DNA of 34,154 nucleotides from Bacteroidota bacterium (GCA_030706385.1 JAUZOQ010000031.1:1-34154); one strand, 5' to 3'; shown: positions 9,310 through 18,568, counted from the stretch's first letter. Numbers and translations: made by a program. Notes: generated from the letters alone by a model not told the origin.

Positions 9310-10584
9310 GTGGCGAAAACACAGGACAATATTATTCTAACGGCCGAACAGGACGATCCCGAGTCGGTAGCCGAAGCGCTGAAGCGCTCATCACGCTTCG
9401 ATGGTATTGCGATTGCACTGGGTGGCGCAGCTTTCATTGCTCTAGTCGGGTTTATCATAACGGGTAATTGGCCATTTATTGCTGGTGCGGCACTCTTTCT
9501 CCTGCTCTTTCCTTACCGCGACTATCGAGCAGCGCGAACAATAATGTTCAGTGCAGGGATATTGATGGGACTTTGGCTCTTCATTACACTCGCAAGTTTA
9601 CTATTCCCATTCATCATTGGTTTATTGATCGCCTATCTCTTCAATCCCCTTGTTTCGCGAATTGATATTCGTTGGAAAGTTGCTCGCGGTTGGAGCTCTC
9701 TTGCCATTGTATTCATCTTATGCGGTATCATCTTCCTACTTGGATTGTTTCTAATACCACGTATTGTCGTGCAACTCCAGGCACTGCTAACAACGATCAC
9801 TGACTATTTTCAGCAATCCACGCTCACTCTTGACGAAACTGGAATCCGAAATTTCTTTCTCTCAATCGGACTGTCCCAGAAGTATGTTGACCAATACGTG
9901 ACCGGCCAGCTCATTCCTCAGCTAAAATCACTGTATGCCGAGCTGCCTCGCATCACGATTGCTATCCTATCTGCAATTCCCGGGTATGCAGCTCGGCTTC
10001 TCGATCTTATCATTATTCCGATCGCCGCTGTCTATTTCCTAAAGGATTGGAATACGATGATCGAGAGCATTCAGTCTTTGATTCCACAACGGCATCGCCT
10101 CCCTTTTATAGCAACGTTCCGAAACATCGATAAAGTACTCTATGGATATATTCGAGGGCAGTCAATCGTTGCAATAACAATTGGGACTCTCGCGGCTATC
10201 GTTTTCATGATAATAGGAATTCCGTACAGTGCCCTTCTTGGCATTGTCATTGCATTTCTTGATCTCATTCCGTTTATCGGACTCATCATGAGCATTGTAG
10301 TCGTTGAAGCCGTAATACTGCTAACGATGCCTATTACTTTTTCAACGATCGCGAGCGGCGTATTAGTGATTGCAGGACTGCACACTTTTGAAAACTATTA
10401 TCTTGGCCCTAAGATAGTCGGCAAAGGAGTTGGGATTCCACCAATACTGATCATTATTTCGATTTTCATATTCGGTTATTTCATGGGATTTCTGGGAATG
10501 ATCATCGCCGTTCCGCTCACAGGAGTGATTCTTCTTTTCGTCAGAGAATACCGTCAGGCCCTTGCCGATCATCCCCTTCTGTAG
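9310..10584 (+). CDS. AI-2E family transporter (PerM/YhhT type)
   Basis: A 424-aa membrane protein. After a charged N-terminus (1-35) there are hydrophobic pairs near 40-90 and 100-130, a periplasmic/cytoplasmic insert (about 150-240), and then the conserved C-terminal bundle. Family marks are LIAYLFNPLV, YGYIRGQ, ALLGIVIAFLDLIPFIG and the late segments FENYYLGPKIVGKGVGIPP and FIFGYFMGFLGMIIAVPLTG. Members have been linked to autoinducer-2 export, sodium/proton exchange and other fluxes, so the substrate cannot be assigned. The start is GTG at 9310 with AGGT about 10 nt upstream. It lies 12 nt upstream of the RsmI-like gene and is likely co-transcribed with it. Confidence 0.9.
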   Translation: MAKTQDNIILTAEQDDPESVAEALKRSSRFDGIAIALGGAAFIALVGFIITGNWPFIAGAALFLLLFPYRDYRAARTIMFSAGILMGLWLFITLASLLFPFIIGLLIAYLFNPLVSRIDIRWKVARGWSSLAIVFILCGIIFLLGLFLIPRIVVQLQALLTTITDYFQQSTLTLDETGIRNFFLSIGLSQKYVDQYVTGQLIPQLKSLYAELPRITIAILSAIPGYAARLLDLIIIPIAAVYFLKDWNTMIESIQSLIPQRHRLPFIATFRNIDKVLYGYIRGQSIVAITIGTLAAIVFMIIGIPYSALLGIVIAFLDLIPFIGLIMSIVVVEAVILLTMPITFSTIASGVLVIAGLHTFENYYLGPKIVGKGVGIPPILIIISIFIFGYFMGFLGMIIAVPLTGVILLFVREYRQALADHPLL

Positions 10585-10596
10585 TATATTCAATCA

Positions 10597-11286
10597 ATGC
10601 TATTTATCGTCTCCACTCCGATAGGAAATCCTGCAGATATTTCATCTCGTGCAATCGAAGTTCTGCAAAATTGCGATATTATTATTTGTGAGGAATTGAA
10701 GCCAGCTCGACGCCTTCTTGCGGGTCTGAAGATTCAGAAAGAACTCATCCTGCTCAATGAGCATACGACTAAAGAAGCTACTCGTGAAGCCCTTGAATTG
10801 CTTAAGAATGGAAAATCACTCGCTCTCATTTCGGACGATGGAACCCCTCTTCTAGCAGATCCCGGGAGTGAGCTCGTCCGTGAGTGCATACGCCAGCACA
10901 TTCCGATTTCTCCGATTCCTGGTGCATCAAGTGTTTTAGCCGCTATAGTTGCAAGCGGCTTCTCATTACTGCAATTTACTTTTGTAGGTTTCCTCCCACG
11001 TGAAAAGAATGGAAGAAAAGCTGTAACCTTGAAATATCGAAACCATTCGGAGACACTTGTTTTTCTTGAAGCACCATATAGGCTGAACCAACTCCTCGAT
11101 GACCTCTCGAATGGAATCGGGCCGGAGCGTAATGCTGTCATATGCATGAACCTCACTATGCCATCTGAGCGATTCGAGCGAGGAACACTTTCTGAACTCC
11201 GGAATACCTTCATTGCACATCCATTCAAAGGTGAATTCGTTGTCGTCGTTGAAGGCGCCAGGGGAAAATTATTGCCTAAAAGATAG
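10597..11286 (+). CDS. rsmI: RsmI-type 16S rRNA (cytidine-2'-O-)-methyltransferase, short form
   Basis: A 229-aa SAM-dependent methyltransferase of the tetrapyrrole-methylase fold. It starts LFIVSTPIGNPADISSRA, the RsmI signature, and then has SLALISDDGTPLLADPG, the PIPGASSVLAA loop, FVGFLPREKNGRK and FLEAPYRLNQLLDDL. In RsmI these form the SAM pocket for 2'-O-methylation of C1402 in 16S rRNA. It is shorter than typical RsmI (about 280 aa): it stops right after the methylase fold and lacks the C-terminal helical extension. The usual CEDTR is replaced by CEELK. It could be a divergent RsmI or a paralogue with another target. It is followed by the large exported protein gene after 81 nt. Confidence 0.82.
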   Translation: MLFIVSTPIGNPADISSRAIEVLQNCDIIICEELKPARRLLAGLKIQKELILLNEHTTKEATREALELLKNGKSLALISDDGTPLLADPGSELVRECIRQHIPISPIPGASSVLAAIVASGFSLLQFTFVGFLPREKNGRKAVTLKYRNHSETLVFLEAPYRLNQLLDDLSNGIGPERNAVICMNLTMPSERFERGTLSELRNTFIAHPFKGEFVVVVEGARGKLLPKR

Positions 11287-11367
11287 GTGACAAGATCAAG
11301 TACTTCTCTGTTTTGAGACATGCGATATGTATAGTGAAGAAGCAACACACAATTCGACTGGAAGCGA

Positions 11368-14300
11368 GTGAAAGCAGGCATTAAGATCATCTCGTTTTCT
11401 TTTTTTTTCATCCTTGGAATATACTTCCCAGAAAAGGCCTTAACTCAAGAGCATCACTTCCATATTATCCTGAGCTCATTCAATGATTCGGTTATTCGTC
11501 TTCCGCAAGAATTTCTCATACCCTCAAGTATTAATCTTGAGGTTGATTCCGCAATTGCATTGAAAGAAGGGAGCGACTTCTCAATTGATTCGAGTCTAAG
11601 CATCATCATACTCTCCTCCCGAATTAGAAACGTGTTTTTCGGCGCACCCAGCGGCGAGAATTCCTACCTCCGACCGAGGAGTCTGGAAGTTAGTTATTCC
11701 GTACTTCCCGTAAACCTGCGTAAGACGTACACAAGATATGAGAATCCGATAGACTCTGGATTCGAGCACAATATTGCTCTCGATACAGACCTAGTAAAGA
11801 GTCAACCCGGATATCTGTCAGCAGCAGAAGAGAGACCATTAAATTTGGTGAAGTCGGGAGGAATCACCCGTGGCTTGCAAGCAGGCAATACACAGGATCT
11901 GACATTCACGAATAGTTTTAATCTCACCTTTAGTGGGAATCTCGGTGAAGAACTAGCTTTTAAGGGCGCGGTAAGTGAGGAGTCCACTCCATTGCAGCCC
12001 GAGGGAAACACTCAGACCCTTCGAGAAATCGATCGAATCTATTTGGAAATGATTGCGGGCAAGGTGTTCCAAGCAGTTTTAGGAGATTATACGCTTGATC
12101 TCCATCCAAGGCGAATGTCATCAATGAATGGCGACATAGGGTTGAAGCCAATTTATAATGAATTTTCTCGTAAAGTCCTTGGCGTTAGGACAGATCTTCA
12201 AGTAGGTCCGACCGAACTTATCTTGAGTGGATCAGCAACAAAGGGAAAATTTACGACTCTTGCGATTCAGGGATCAGATGCTGTTCAAGGTCCCTACCGA
12301 CTCGAAGGAAAAAACGGCGAGCGCGCAATAGTCGTAATTGCGGGGACTGAAAGAGTTTATATTGATGGAGTCCAACTTCTTCGAGGTGAACTGAATGATT
12401 ATGTTATTGACTACGGCTTAGCAGAGATTCGCTTCACCAATAAACGTATTATTACCAGCTCCACTAGAATAACAGTTGACTTTGAGTATACCGATGAACA
12501 GTACAGCCGAACTCTCGCGGCAGGTTCGCAAAACTCATTATTTTTTGACAACAGACTTCAATTCAGCACTAGTTACATAAGGGAAGGAGAAGACCAGAAC
12601 TCGCCGCTGAACCTAAGTTTGAGTGACTCCGACAAAATGATCCTTGCCAGTGCAGGGCCCGATCCAAGGAAAGCCGGTAAATCAGGAGTCATAACAACAG
12701 GGAGGGATTCCTTGGGGAGGGCTCGTGGGAATTACTTGCGGCAAGATACGGTACTTTCCGGATTACGGGTTCTCTTCTACAAATATGCGCCGTACGATAC
12801 AACAAATGCGATATACAATGTAGCATTTGGATATGCAGGCAATCTTAAGGGATCTTATGTACGAAATGCTTTGGGCGAATACTCATTTGTTGGGCCAGGT
12901 CTCGGGAATTATGATACTACGATCTTTCTCCCGCTGCCGCAACTCACTCAGTTAGTTTCGGCACAACTTTCTTTTTTCCCATTCCGGACTTTGGCATTCA
13001 CAACGGAATTAGCACGTTCGGACTTAGAGCCTAATCGATTTGCTCCAAACTATTCAGTACAAGACAATGCATATCACCTTTATGGCAGTTTCCAGGACAC
13101 GATCGGCACCTCGGCTATTGAAGCGAATTATTCTGAACGTTACAAAGGCGGTAATTTTTCTCCGATTGATAGGGATCGCAAAGTCGAGGAATTACGAGAC
13201 TACGGTATTGACGCTCCAATTGAAACCTACAGCTTTTCGTCAAATTCGGAACGAGAACGAAAAGCGAAGATGCAGTATGGAATCGGCGCGGGTTCGCTCG
13301 CATTGAATTATGCTTCATATACCCGAGGAGTTGACATCTATCAAGCAGAGAGGTTTGCCGGCGCACTAAGTCTAAACGAGGACACTGGCTACATTCCGAA
13401 AGTAATTGTTACGGATTCACGAACGAATACGACTGATTTATCCGATACACTCCGTTCTCAATGGGAACTCTATTCTGCGACCGCAAAAAAAACCTACAAG
13501 CTACCTACTTTTCAATTGACGCCTGGCCTTCAGGCTAGCATGGAGAGCAGAGCATCGAACACGCTGAGCAAAAGTGATTCACTCACAGCACAATCATTTC
13601 GTTTCCGCCAAATCACGCCCTCACTTGATGTTTATCTTAGTCCTCACGTAAATCTGGGAGGATCGATTCAACTTCGGAACGACGACAGTTCAAGATTAGG
13701 ACTTTTTAAGCAGGTTAGTACTGCAGCTACTTACCAGTTCACTTCATCACTAATAAATCTTTCCGGCTTCTCAACGCAAATCGATCTCGGTTATCTTAAC
13801 AAAGAATATCATGATTCACTTTCCCGAACTTTGAACGGCGGGAATATCTCAAGCCTTCTCGTCCGTTTGATTCCCCGTTATCAAAGCTCGAATTCCTTCC
13901 TCAATATCGACGGAATATATGAAGCATCTGAGCAGAGAGCCGCACGACTAGAACGAGTGTTTTTTCCCGTACAAAAAGGACTTGGCAACTACAAATATCT
14001 TGGCGATTTAAATCGAAACGGAAAACAAGATCCCGATGAATTTGCCCCTGCAGCATACGCTGATGAAGGAGCTTTCATACTACTTACTCTTCCGACTGAA
14101 GCCCTCTTTCCTGTCACCGATCTTCGTTCATCGCTCCACGTTCGCATGAATCCTCTGCCATATTTAGGAGTGGAAACCTCTATTCGAATCGAAGAGAGCA
14201 GTAATGATCCAAATTCGTCCGATATTTATCTCTTTAGACTATCGCATTTTCTTAATGAGACTTCGACAATTCGGGGGCTAATTGAAACACAGCAGGATCT

Positions 14301-14943
14301 CAGTGTCTTGGATAATAATCCTGCTCAATCCTATAGGTTGCGCTGGATAGAACGAAAGAACGCGGTGCAGTATAATACCGGACTCGAGCGACTCTACTAT
14401 CGCGAATACTCACTACGTGGAAGATTCCGACCAACCGTGGAAATTGGCGATGAAACGGTAGTTTCCTTGATTCAGGACAATGCTCAATCAGGCGAACACT
14501 CCACGACATACCCTCACGCTACCACTCGGCTCGACATGCATTCCGAGTTGACGTATGAGCCTTTCGCATCTGCACTAGGGTTCGGTTCCAAGGTCGGTTA
14601 CTCGATAGCATCCGACAATTCCTTTCATCCTGAACTTCAGGCCACAATGAGCACGGTTTCAATTAATTGCAGATATAGTGTATCCGGCACTACTCGGCTT
14701 CGTGCTGAACTTGGAAGAGATGAGCTTATTGTTCGCAATGCGGCAAGTATCATTGCGATACCCTACTCAGTGTCGCAGGGCAAGTCTCTGGGGTCAACAT
14801 GGCTTTGGACTGTCTCCCTTGACGTGCAGATTGCTTCTGGTATAGTTCTGACAGCCGGGTACAGTGGTCGATCCGAGCTGACGGACGGTCTAAACCGTAG
14901 CGTGATCCATAATGCCAGAGCTGAGGCAAGGGCTTCATTCTAG
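11368..14943 (+). CDS. Large exported beta-rich outer-membrane protein, FCB-type, function unknown
   Basis: A 1191-aa protein with an N-terminal signal peptide (KIISFSFFFILGIYF, likely cleaved after about residue 27). The start is GTG with GGAAG 6 nt upstream. Around residues 165-400 it has a conserved module that I recall from uncharacterised Bacteroidota/Chlorobiota surface proteins: GGITRGLQAGNTQDLTF, LQPEGNTQTLREIDRIYLEM, GTERVYIDGVQLLRGELNDY, then IDYGLAEIRFTNKRIIT and VDFEYTDEQYSR. The rest is alternating hydrophobic/polar strands, with a Ca-binding-like DLNRNGKQDPDEF near 885 and a final aromatic residue (ARASF), as in outer-membrane beta-barrels. A barrel is inferred and the role is unknown. 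It lies between rsmI and an unknown gene that leads into obg. Confidence 0.7.
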   Translation: MKAGIKIISFSFFFILGIYFPEKALTQEHHFHIILSSFNDSVIRLPQEFLIPSSINLEVDSAIALKEGSDFSIDSSLSIIILSSRIRNVFFGAPSGENSYLRPRSLEVSYSVLPVNLRKTYTRYENPIDSGFEHNIALDTDLVKSQPGYLSAAEERPLNLVKSGGITRGLQAGNTQDLTFTNSFNLTFSGNLGEELAFKGAVSEESTPLQPEGNTQTLREIDRIYLEMIAGKVFQAVLGDYTLDLHPRRMSSMNGDIGLKPIYNEFSRKVLGVRTDLQVGPTELILSGSATKGKFTTLAIQGSDAVQGPYRLEGKNGERAIVVIAGTERVYIDGVQLLRGELNDYVIDYGLAEIRFTNKRIITSSTRITVDFEYTDEQYSRTLAAGSQNSLFFDNRLQFSTSYIREGEDQNSPLNLSLSDSDKMILASAGPDPRKAGKSGVITTGRDSLGRARGNYLRQDTVLSGLRVLFYKYAPYDTTNAIYNVAFGYAGNLKGSYVRNALGEYSFVGPGLGNYDTTIFLPLPQLTQLVSAQLSFFPFRTLAFTTELARSDLEPNRFAPNYSVQDNAYHLYGSFQDTIGTSAIEANYSERYKGGNFSPIDRDRKVEELRDYGIDAPIETYSFSSNSERERKAKMQYGIGAGSLALNYASYTRGVDIYQAERFAGALSLNEDTGYIPKVIVTDSRTNTTDLSDTLRSQWELYSATAKKTYKLPTFQLTPGLQASMESRASNTLSKSDSLTAQSFRFRQITPSLDVYLSPHVNLGGSIQLRNDDSSRLGLFKQVSTAATYQFTSSLINLSGFSTQIDLGYLNKEYHDSLSRTLNGGNISSLLVRLIPRYQSSNSFLNIDGIYEASEQRAARLERVFFPVQKGLGNYKYLGDLNRNGKQDPDEFAPAAYADEGAFILLTLPTEALFPVTDLRSSLHVRMNPLPYLGVETSIRIEESSNDPNSSDIYLFRLSHFLNETSTIRGLIETQQDLSVLDNNPAQSYRLRWIERKNAVQYNTGLERLYYREYSLRGRFRPTVEIGDETVVSLIQDNAQSGEHSTTYPHATTRLDMHSELTYEPFASALGFGSKVGYSIASDNSFHPELQATMSTVSINCRYSVSGTTRLRAELGRDELIVRNAASIIAIPYSVSQGKSLGSTWLWTVSLDVQIASGIVLTAGYSGRSELTDGLNRSVIHNARAEARASF

Positions 14944-14955
14944 GCAGGAACGCAA

Positions 14956-16092
14956 ATGTTTCCATGGTTTTCTGCGTTATACTCCGTCCAGAAAAATCCT
15001 GCTGCAATGGAATCTACAATAGCTCATCAAACTGCGATCGCAATGCTTTGCGAAGGTAAAGCCTCCGAAGTTATGCGCTGGATATCCCGGACCGAGGATA
15101 TATCCAAGAGCACCTTCTCGGTTGCCCGACTCTTTGAGGTAGGAGTCCTGAATGAGGATACGAAAGCCTTCCTGCACTTATTGCTGGAGGAAAGTTTTCC
15201 CGGAGACCGAATAGATCTCGAACTTTCTCCTGAAGAGGTACACTCAATCGTAAATGAGGCCATTCGCAATACGTATTCGTACTTGGTGACTCCGGAATCG
15301 TTTATTGCAGATTTTTTATGCAATGGTGGGAGTACACTTCGGATTAATGAGGCAATGCTGTCACGATTGAGCTACTTCGTCGATTACGAGTATTTCCCAG
15401 AAATGATTGACGAATGGCTCGCAATCCAATTGCGCGAAGGATGCACAGAAATTCCGAGGAGCGATTTACAGAAATTTCTCCTGCGGGCTGACAGAGCAAT
15501 TATGACATATGCACCCACGGAGCGGATCGTCAAATACCTTGATCCGATATTTGAGTTTCATCACAAGACCGACTTGCTTGACCGAACCATCGTCGACTCG
15601 TTCTTGCGTGATAAGGGACTTACGATGCCCGACTCAACTGCGCTTGAACAGTTCAATCGCGATGAATTTGTTTTCGCCATCAAGGAGTCCCTTCTGGCAT
15701 CAACGATACCTGAACAGAAAAATGAATTTCCACCGATTCCTCAGTATGATGCCTTTCTGAAAGAATTGCGAGATGTCGGCGTCGTGCTTCCACCTCCACA
15801 TAAAGAAAAAGGAGAGTTACAGGATCATTCGATCACGCTACCGCCGATTGAGATGTTTATCAGCGCCAAGCAACGGAAGAAGATACTTGAGAAGGTATTT
15901 CGGTCAAACATCAACGAATACGAGCGGACAATGAGGATGATCGATGAAATACCCGATTATTCTCAGTCCGAGCTAAATTTGCGTTCAGTGCTTGAACTTC
16001 ATAAGATTTCACAGGATTCTAAAGTGGCGATTCGCATGAACGAGGCGATTCGTGCTCGTTTTGGAATTACATCTACATCATCAATTCAATAA
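14956..16092 (+). CDS. Hypothetical protein, 378 aa
   Basis: I do not recognise a family. It is a soluble, acidic, probably mainly helical protein with no signal peptide, no membrane helix and no obvious enzyme motif. It starts 12 nt after the stop of the large exported protein, with AGGAAC ahead of the ATG. A second Met at residue 18 (15007) is possible. Its stop overlaps the obg start (TAATG), so it is translationally coupled to obg and is a real gene. The tail (from about residue 290) is rich in charged helices. The coupling suggests a constant, perhaps housekeeping, expression level, but says nothing about function. Confidence 0.75.
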   Translation: MFPWFSALYSVQKNPAAMESTIAHQTAIAMLCEGKASEVMRWISRTEDISKSTFSVARLFEVGVLNEDTKAFLHLLLEESFPGDRIDLELSPEEVHSIVNEAIRNTYSYLVTPESFIADFLCNGGSTLRINEAMLSRLSYFVDYEYFPEMIDEWLAIQLREGCTEIPRSDLQKFLLRADRAIMTYAPTERIVKYLDPIFEFHHKTDLLDRTIVDSFLRDKGLTMPDSTALEQFNRDEFVFAIKESLLASTIPEQKNEFPPIPQYDAFLKELRDVGVVLPPPHKEKGELQDHSITLPPIEMFISAKQRKKILEKVFRSNINEYERTMRMIDEIPDYSQSELNLRSVLELHKISQDSKVAIRMNEAIRARFGITSTSSIQ

Positions 16093-17093
16093 TGAAATTT
16101 GTCGATCAAGCAAAAATCACGGTTACCGCAGGAAAAGGCGGCGACGGAGTCATTGCATGGCGCAAAGAAAAATATGTGCCGAAGGGCGGCCCAACTGGTG
16201 GCAACGGCGGACCCGGAGGAAACGTAATTTTTCAAGCGGATCCGCAACTTTCAACGTTGCTGGATTTTCGATATAACCGGAAGTACGAAGCGCAAAATGG
16301 TAATCCTGGTGAAGCCGATAACTGCACAGGCCGAACTGGCGTTGATCTCATTATCAAGGTACCTGTCGGTACCTTGATCAAGAATGCTGAATCAGAAGCA
16401 ATCTTGGCCGATCTCGTAAAACCGTTCGATCAAGCAATAATTGCAAAGGGCGGCCGCGGTGGCTTGGGAAATAACTTTTTCAAATCAGCTACGAATCAGG
16501 CACCAAGACAAAGGACTGTTGGCAAACCTGGTGAAACATTCGAACTTGAGCTTGAATTAAAGCTTTTGGCTGATGTTGCTCTTGTTGGATTTCCAAACGC
16601 AGGTAAATCGACGCTCATTAGCCGCATCTCCGCCGCAAAGCCTAAGATAGCCGACTACCCCTTCACTACGTTAATACCAAATCTCGGCATTGTTCAGGCA
16701 CCGGAAGAACATCGCTCTTTTGTAGTAGCCGATATTCCTGGTCTCATAGAGGGTGCGAGTGAAGGTAAAGGATTGGGTTTGCAATTCCTTCGGCATATTG
16801 AACGGTCAAGTATTTTACTATTCCTTCTTGATGGAGCCGACTCGCTCCAGCATCCCGAGAAGGCATATGAAATACTAAAAAAAGAGTTAAAAGCCTTTAG
16901 CAAGGAGTTGATGAAGAAGCCACGATTGGTAGCGATTACGAAATCCGACGCCTTCACACCAAAGGATTTGCGGGAATTTTCGACGATGACGTTCGATCGG
17001 AAGAAGCCTCTTATTATCAGTGCCGTCACCGGCGAAAATATTCCTGATCTTGTTTCAAGGTTGTGGACGATGGTGAAGAAGGAAAAGGAGTAG
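16092..17093 (+). CDS. obg: GTPase Obg/CgtA
   Basis: A 333-aa Obg GTPase involved in 50S ribosome assembly and stress control. The N-terminal glycine-rich Obg fold (1-158) has GKGGDGVIAWRKEK, GGPTGGNGGPGGNV and AKGGRGGLGN. The G domain follows: G1 GFPNAGKST near 168, G2 DYPFTT, G3 DIPGLIEGA and G4 TKSD. The TKSD replaces the classical NKxD and is, to my knowledge, a frequent variant in Bacteroidota-type Obg. The protein ends after the G domain, so the C-terminal OCT domain is absent, which is normal outside Firmicutes and close relatives. The start overlaps the previous gene by 1 nt. Confidence 0.95.
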   Translation: MKFVDQAKITVTAGKGGDGVIAWRKEKYVPKGGPTGGNGGPGGNVIFQADPQLSTLLDFRYNRKYEAQNGNPGEADNCTGRTGVDLIIKVPVGTLIKNAESEAILADLVKPFDQAIIAKGGRGGLGNNFFKSATNQAPRQRTVGKPGETFELELELKLLADVALVGFPNAGKSTLISRISAAKPKIADYPFTTLIPNLGIVQAPEEHRSFVVADIPGLIEGASEGKGLGLQFLRHIERSSILLFLLDGADSLQHPEKAYEILKKELKAFSKELMKKPRLVAITKSDAFTPKDLREFSTMTFDRKKPLIISAVTGENIPDLVSRLWTMVKKEKE

Positions 17094-17100
17094 CACCTCA

Positions 17101-17478
17101 ATGATTTATCTCTACCTTGCGATCGGCTCCGTTGCCGGGGCAATGAGTCGGTATCAGTTAGGACTATGGGTGACCGGCATTTCCCCGAATCCTCTCGGAT
17201 TTCCGTGGGCCACCTTTCTCATTAACATTTCCGGTTCCTTCGTTATGGGATTCTTGATGGAGTATCTGTCAGGTGTGGCATCGAGTAGAGAAATGAGAGC
17301 AATGCTTACAGTAGGATTTTGCGGCTCCTACACAACTTTTAGTACCTTCAGTCATGAAAGTATAACACTGCTGCGGGAAGGACAGACTAGCCTTGCCCTT
17401 CTTTATGGAGGCGGAAGTTTTCTTCTCGCGCCTATTGCCTATCTGATCGGATATCTTATTGCTCGTTCAGTTCGATAA
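17101..17478 (+). CDS. crcB: Fluoride exporter CrcB/Fluc
   Basis: A 125-aa four-helix membrane protein. It has the Fluc hallmarks: GSVAGAMSRYQLG in helix 1, ATFLINISGSFVMGFL in helix 2 (with the conserved Asn), and GFCGSYTTFSTFSHE in the broken helix 3 that forms the fluoride pore. Fluc works as a dual-topology dimer that lets fluoride leave the cell. It starts 7 nt after obg and is followed 17 nt later by a DUF190 gene, its frequent partner. There is no room for a fluoride riboswitch directly upstream. Confidence 0.93.
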   Translation: MIYLYLAIGSVAGAMSRYQLGLWVTGISPNPLGFPWATFLINISGSFVMGFLMEYLSGVASSREMRAMLTVGFCGSYTTFSTFSHESITLLREGQTSLALLYGGGSFLLAPIAYLIGYLIARSVR

Positions 17479-17495
17479 TTCATATTAAAACTCTA

Positions 17496-17861
17496 ATGAA
17501 CGATACATTGACCGGCGAGAGGAAATTGATGCGGATCTTTATCGGTGAATCCGATAAGGCCGAACGAGGAGAATATGCCGGGAAACCACTCTGGGAAGCA
17601 ATTCTGAGAGACTTCCGGAAAAAAGGTCTTGCCGGTGCAACCGTCATCCGTGCAATAGCGGGCTTCGGAGCAAATGCGAAAATTCACTCACGTCTCTCTG
17701 AATACCTTTCGCTAGATCAACCGATCGTAATCGAAGTCGTGGATACTTCCGAAAAAATTCAGTCAGTACTTCCAGATCTCGAAGAAATGATCGGAGCGGG
17801 CCTTGTGACGCTCGAAAAAGTGGACGTGATCATATATCGCTCGCTGGACAAAAAGAGTTAG
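17496..17861 (+). CDS. DUF190 family protein (CrcB-linked)
   Basis: A 121-aa cytoplasmic protein of the DUF190 family: MRIFIGESDK, GKPLWEAILRDFRKKGLAGATVIRAIAGFG and VEVVDTSEKIQ. It has a ferredoxin-like, PII-resembling fold. Members are often next to crcB and are suspected to sense or regulate fluoride handling; this is not proven. An inner start at residue 12 (MRIFIG) is an alternative. Its stop overlaps the stop of the convergent TMEM175-like gene by 4 nt. Confidence 0.88.
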   Translation: MNDTLTGERKLMRIFIGESDKAERGEYAGKPLWEAILRDFRKKGLAGATVIRAIAGFGANAKIHSRLSEYLSLDQPIVIEVVDTSEKIQSVLPDLEEMIGAGLVTLEKVDVIIYRSLDKKS

Positions 17862-18472
17862 CGATCCGAATCATCTTCTTTAAAATAGTTATCAACTCTG
17901 GAGCGAAACATATACATGAATGGTAGTGCGGCGAAGAGCACGAGACTTATGCGTGTCGAGAGGAAAGCGATCGCCGTAGTAACGATATAGAAGCCGATGC
18001 CGGTCAATATCCTTACCTTCGTTATATAAATTACACTCTTCGGAGTATTGGGGTGAATTAAGTTTCCTTTTCCCGAAGCATAAACCCAATGGAGATATAA
18101 TGCAATTCCGGAGAATATGACATTTGCTCCGTATAGGATTACTGCTTCTTTTTCCTGATTATAACTTGCCAGTAAGCCTGTGGAAAAAGGCACGAATGCT
18201 ATTGACATGAGGAAGAAAATGTTAATCCACAGCAACGTGCGGTCAGTAGATGCGATGAGATGGAATTGATTATGGTGACCGATCCAATATACTGCAAGTA
18301 CCATGAAACTTACGACGTAGGCCGCAAGCTGCGGGCCCAATAAAATGGCCGCATCAAGTAATTTCCCAGGAGTAGCCCCAACAGGGACTTTGAGATCGAG
18401 AACCAACAGAGTCATTGCAATCGCAAATACGCCGTCACCAAGAGTCTCGATTCTTGCCGTCGATTGTGCCAT
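17858..18472 (-). CDS. TMEM175-like (DUF1211) membrane channel protein
   Basis: A 204-aa protein with about six hydrophobic helices, the length of bacterial TMEM175 potassium channels. I choose the ATG at 18472 because the family begins right there (ARIETLGDGVFAIAMTLLVL). Upstream reading to 18631 only translates the tRNA repeat and island DNA. The family motif is RxxxFSDxxxA, with the Phe, Ser and Asp stabilising the pore helix. Here it is R-IET-LGD-GVF-A: Leu replaces Phe and Gly replaces Ser. The promoter lies across the island boundary, because the tRNA repeat begins 41 bp upstream of the start. Insertion of the island will have replaced its native upstream region. Confidence 0.82.
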   Translation of the reverse strand: MAQSTARIETLGDGVFAIAMTLLVLDLKVPVGATPGKLLDAAILLGPQLAAYVVSFMVLAVYWIGHHNQFHLIASTDRTLLWINIFFLMSIAFVPFSTGLLASYNQEKEAVILYGANVIFSGIALYLHWVYASGKGNLIHPNTPKSVIYITKVRILTGIGFYIVTTAIAFLSTRISLVLFAALPFMYMFRSRVDNYFKEDDSDR

Positions 18473-18512
18473 TCGTATCGCCTGCGAATACTCGTTGAAG
18501 ACTATGAGTATT

Positions 18513-18568
18513 GTGCCCAGAGTCGGACTCGAACCGACACACCATTGCTGGCGGCAGATTTTGAGTCT
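18513..18568. repeat. attL: tRNA-Leu 3' fragment, 56-bp direct repeat
   Basis: Identical over 56 bp to 28937-28992. It covers the T-arm, variable region and 3' anticodon stem of tRNA-Leu (minus strand) but then diverges (ACGGCTAAAC), so no tRNA can form here. It marks the left end of the island. Confidence 0.93.

Noticed and set aside
10734-11411. 225-codon open frame on minus across rsmI
   Set aside because: It lies wholly over well-supported genes, has no family motifs and looks like antisense reading.
17094-17100. Fluoride riboswitch before crcB
   Set aside because: Only 7 nt separate obg and crcB, and no riboswitch-like structure fits.
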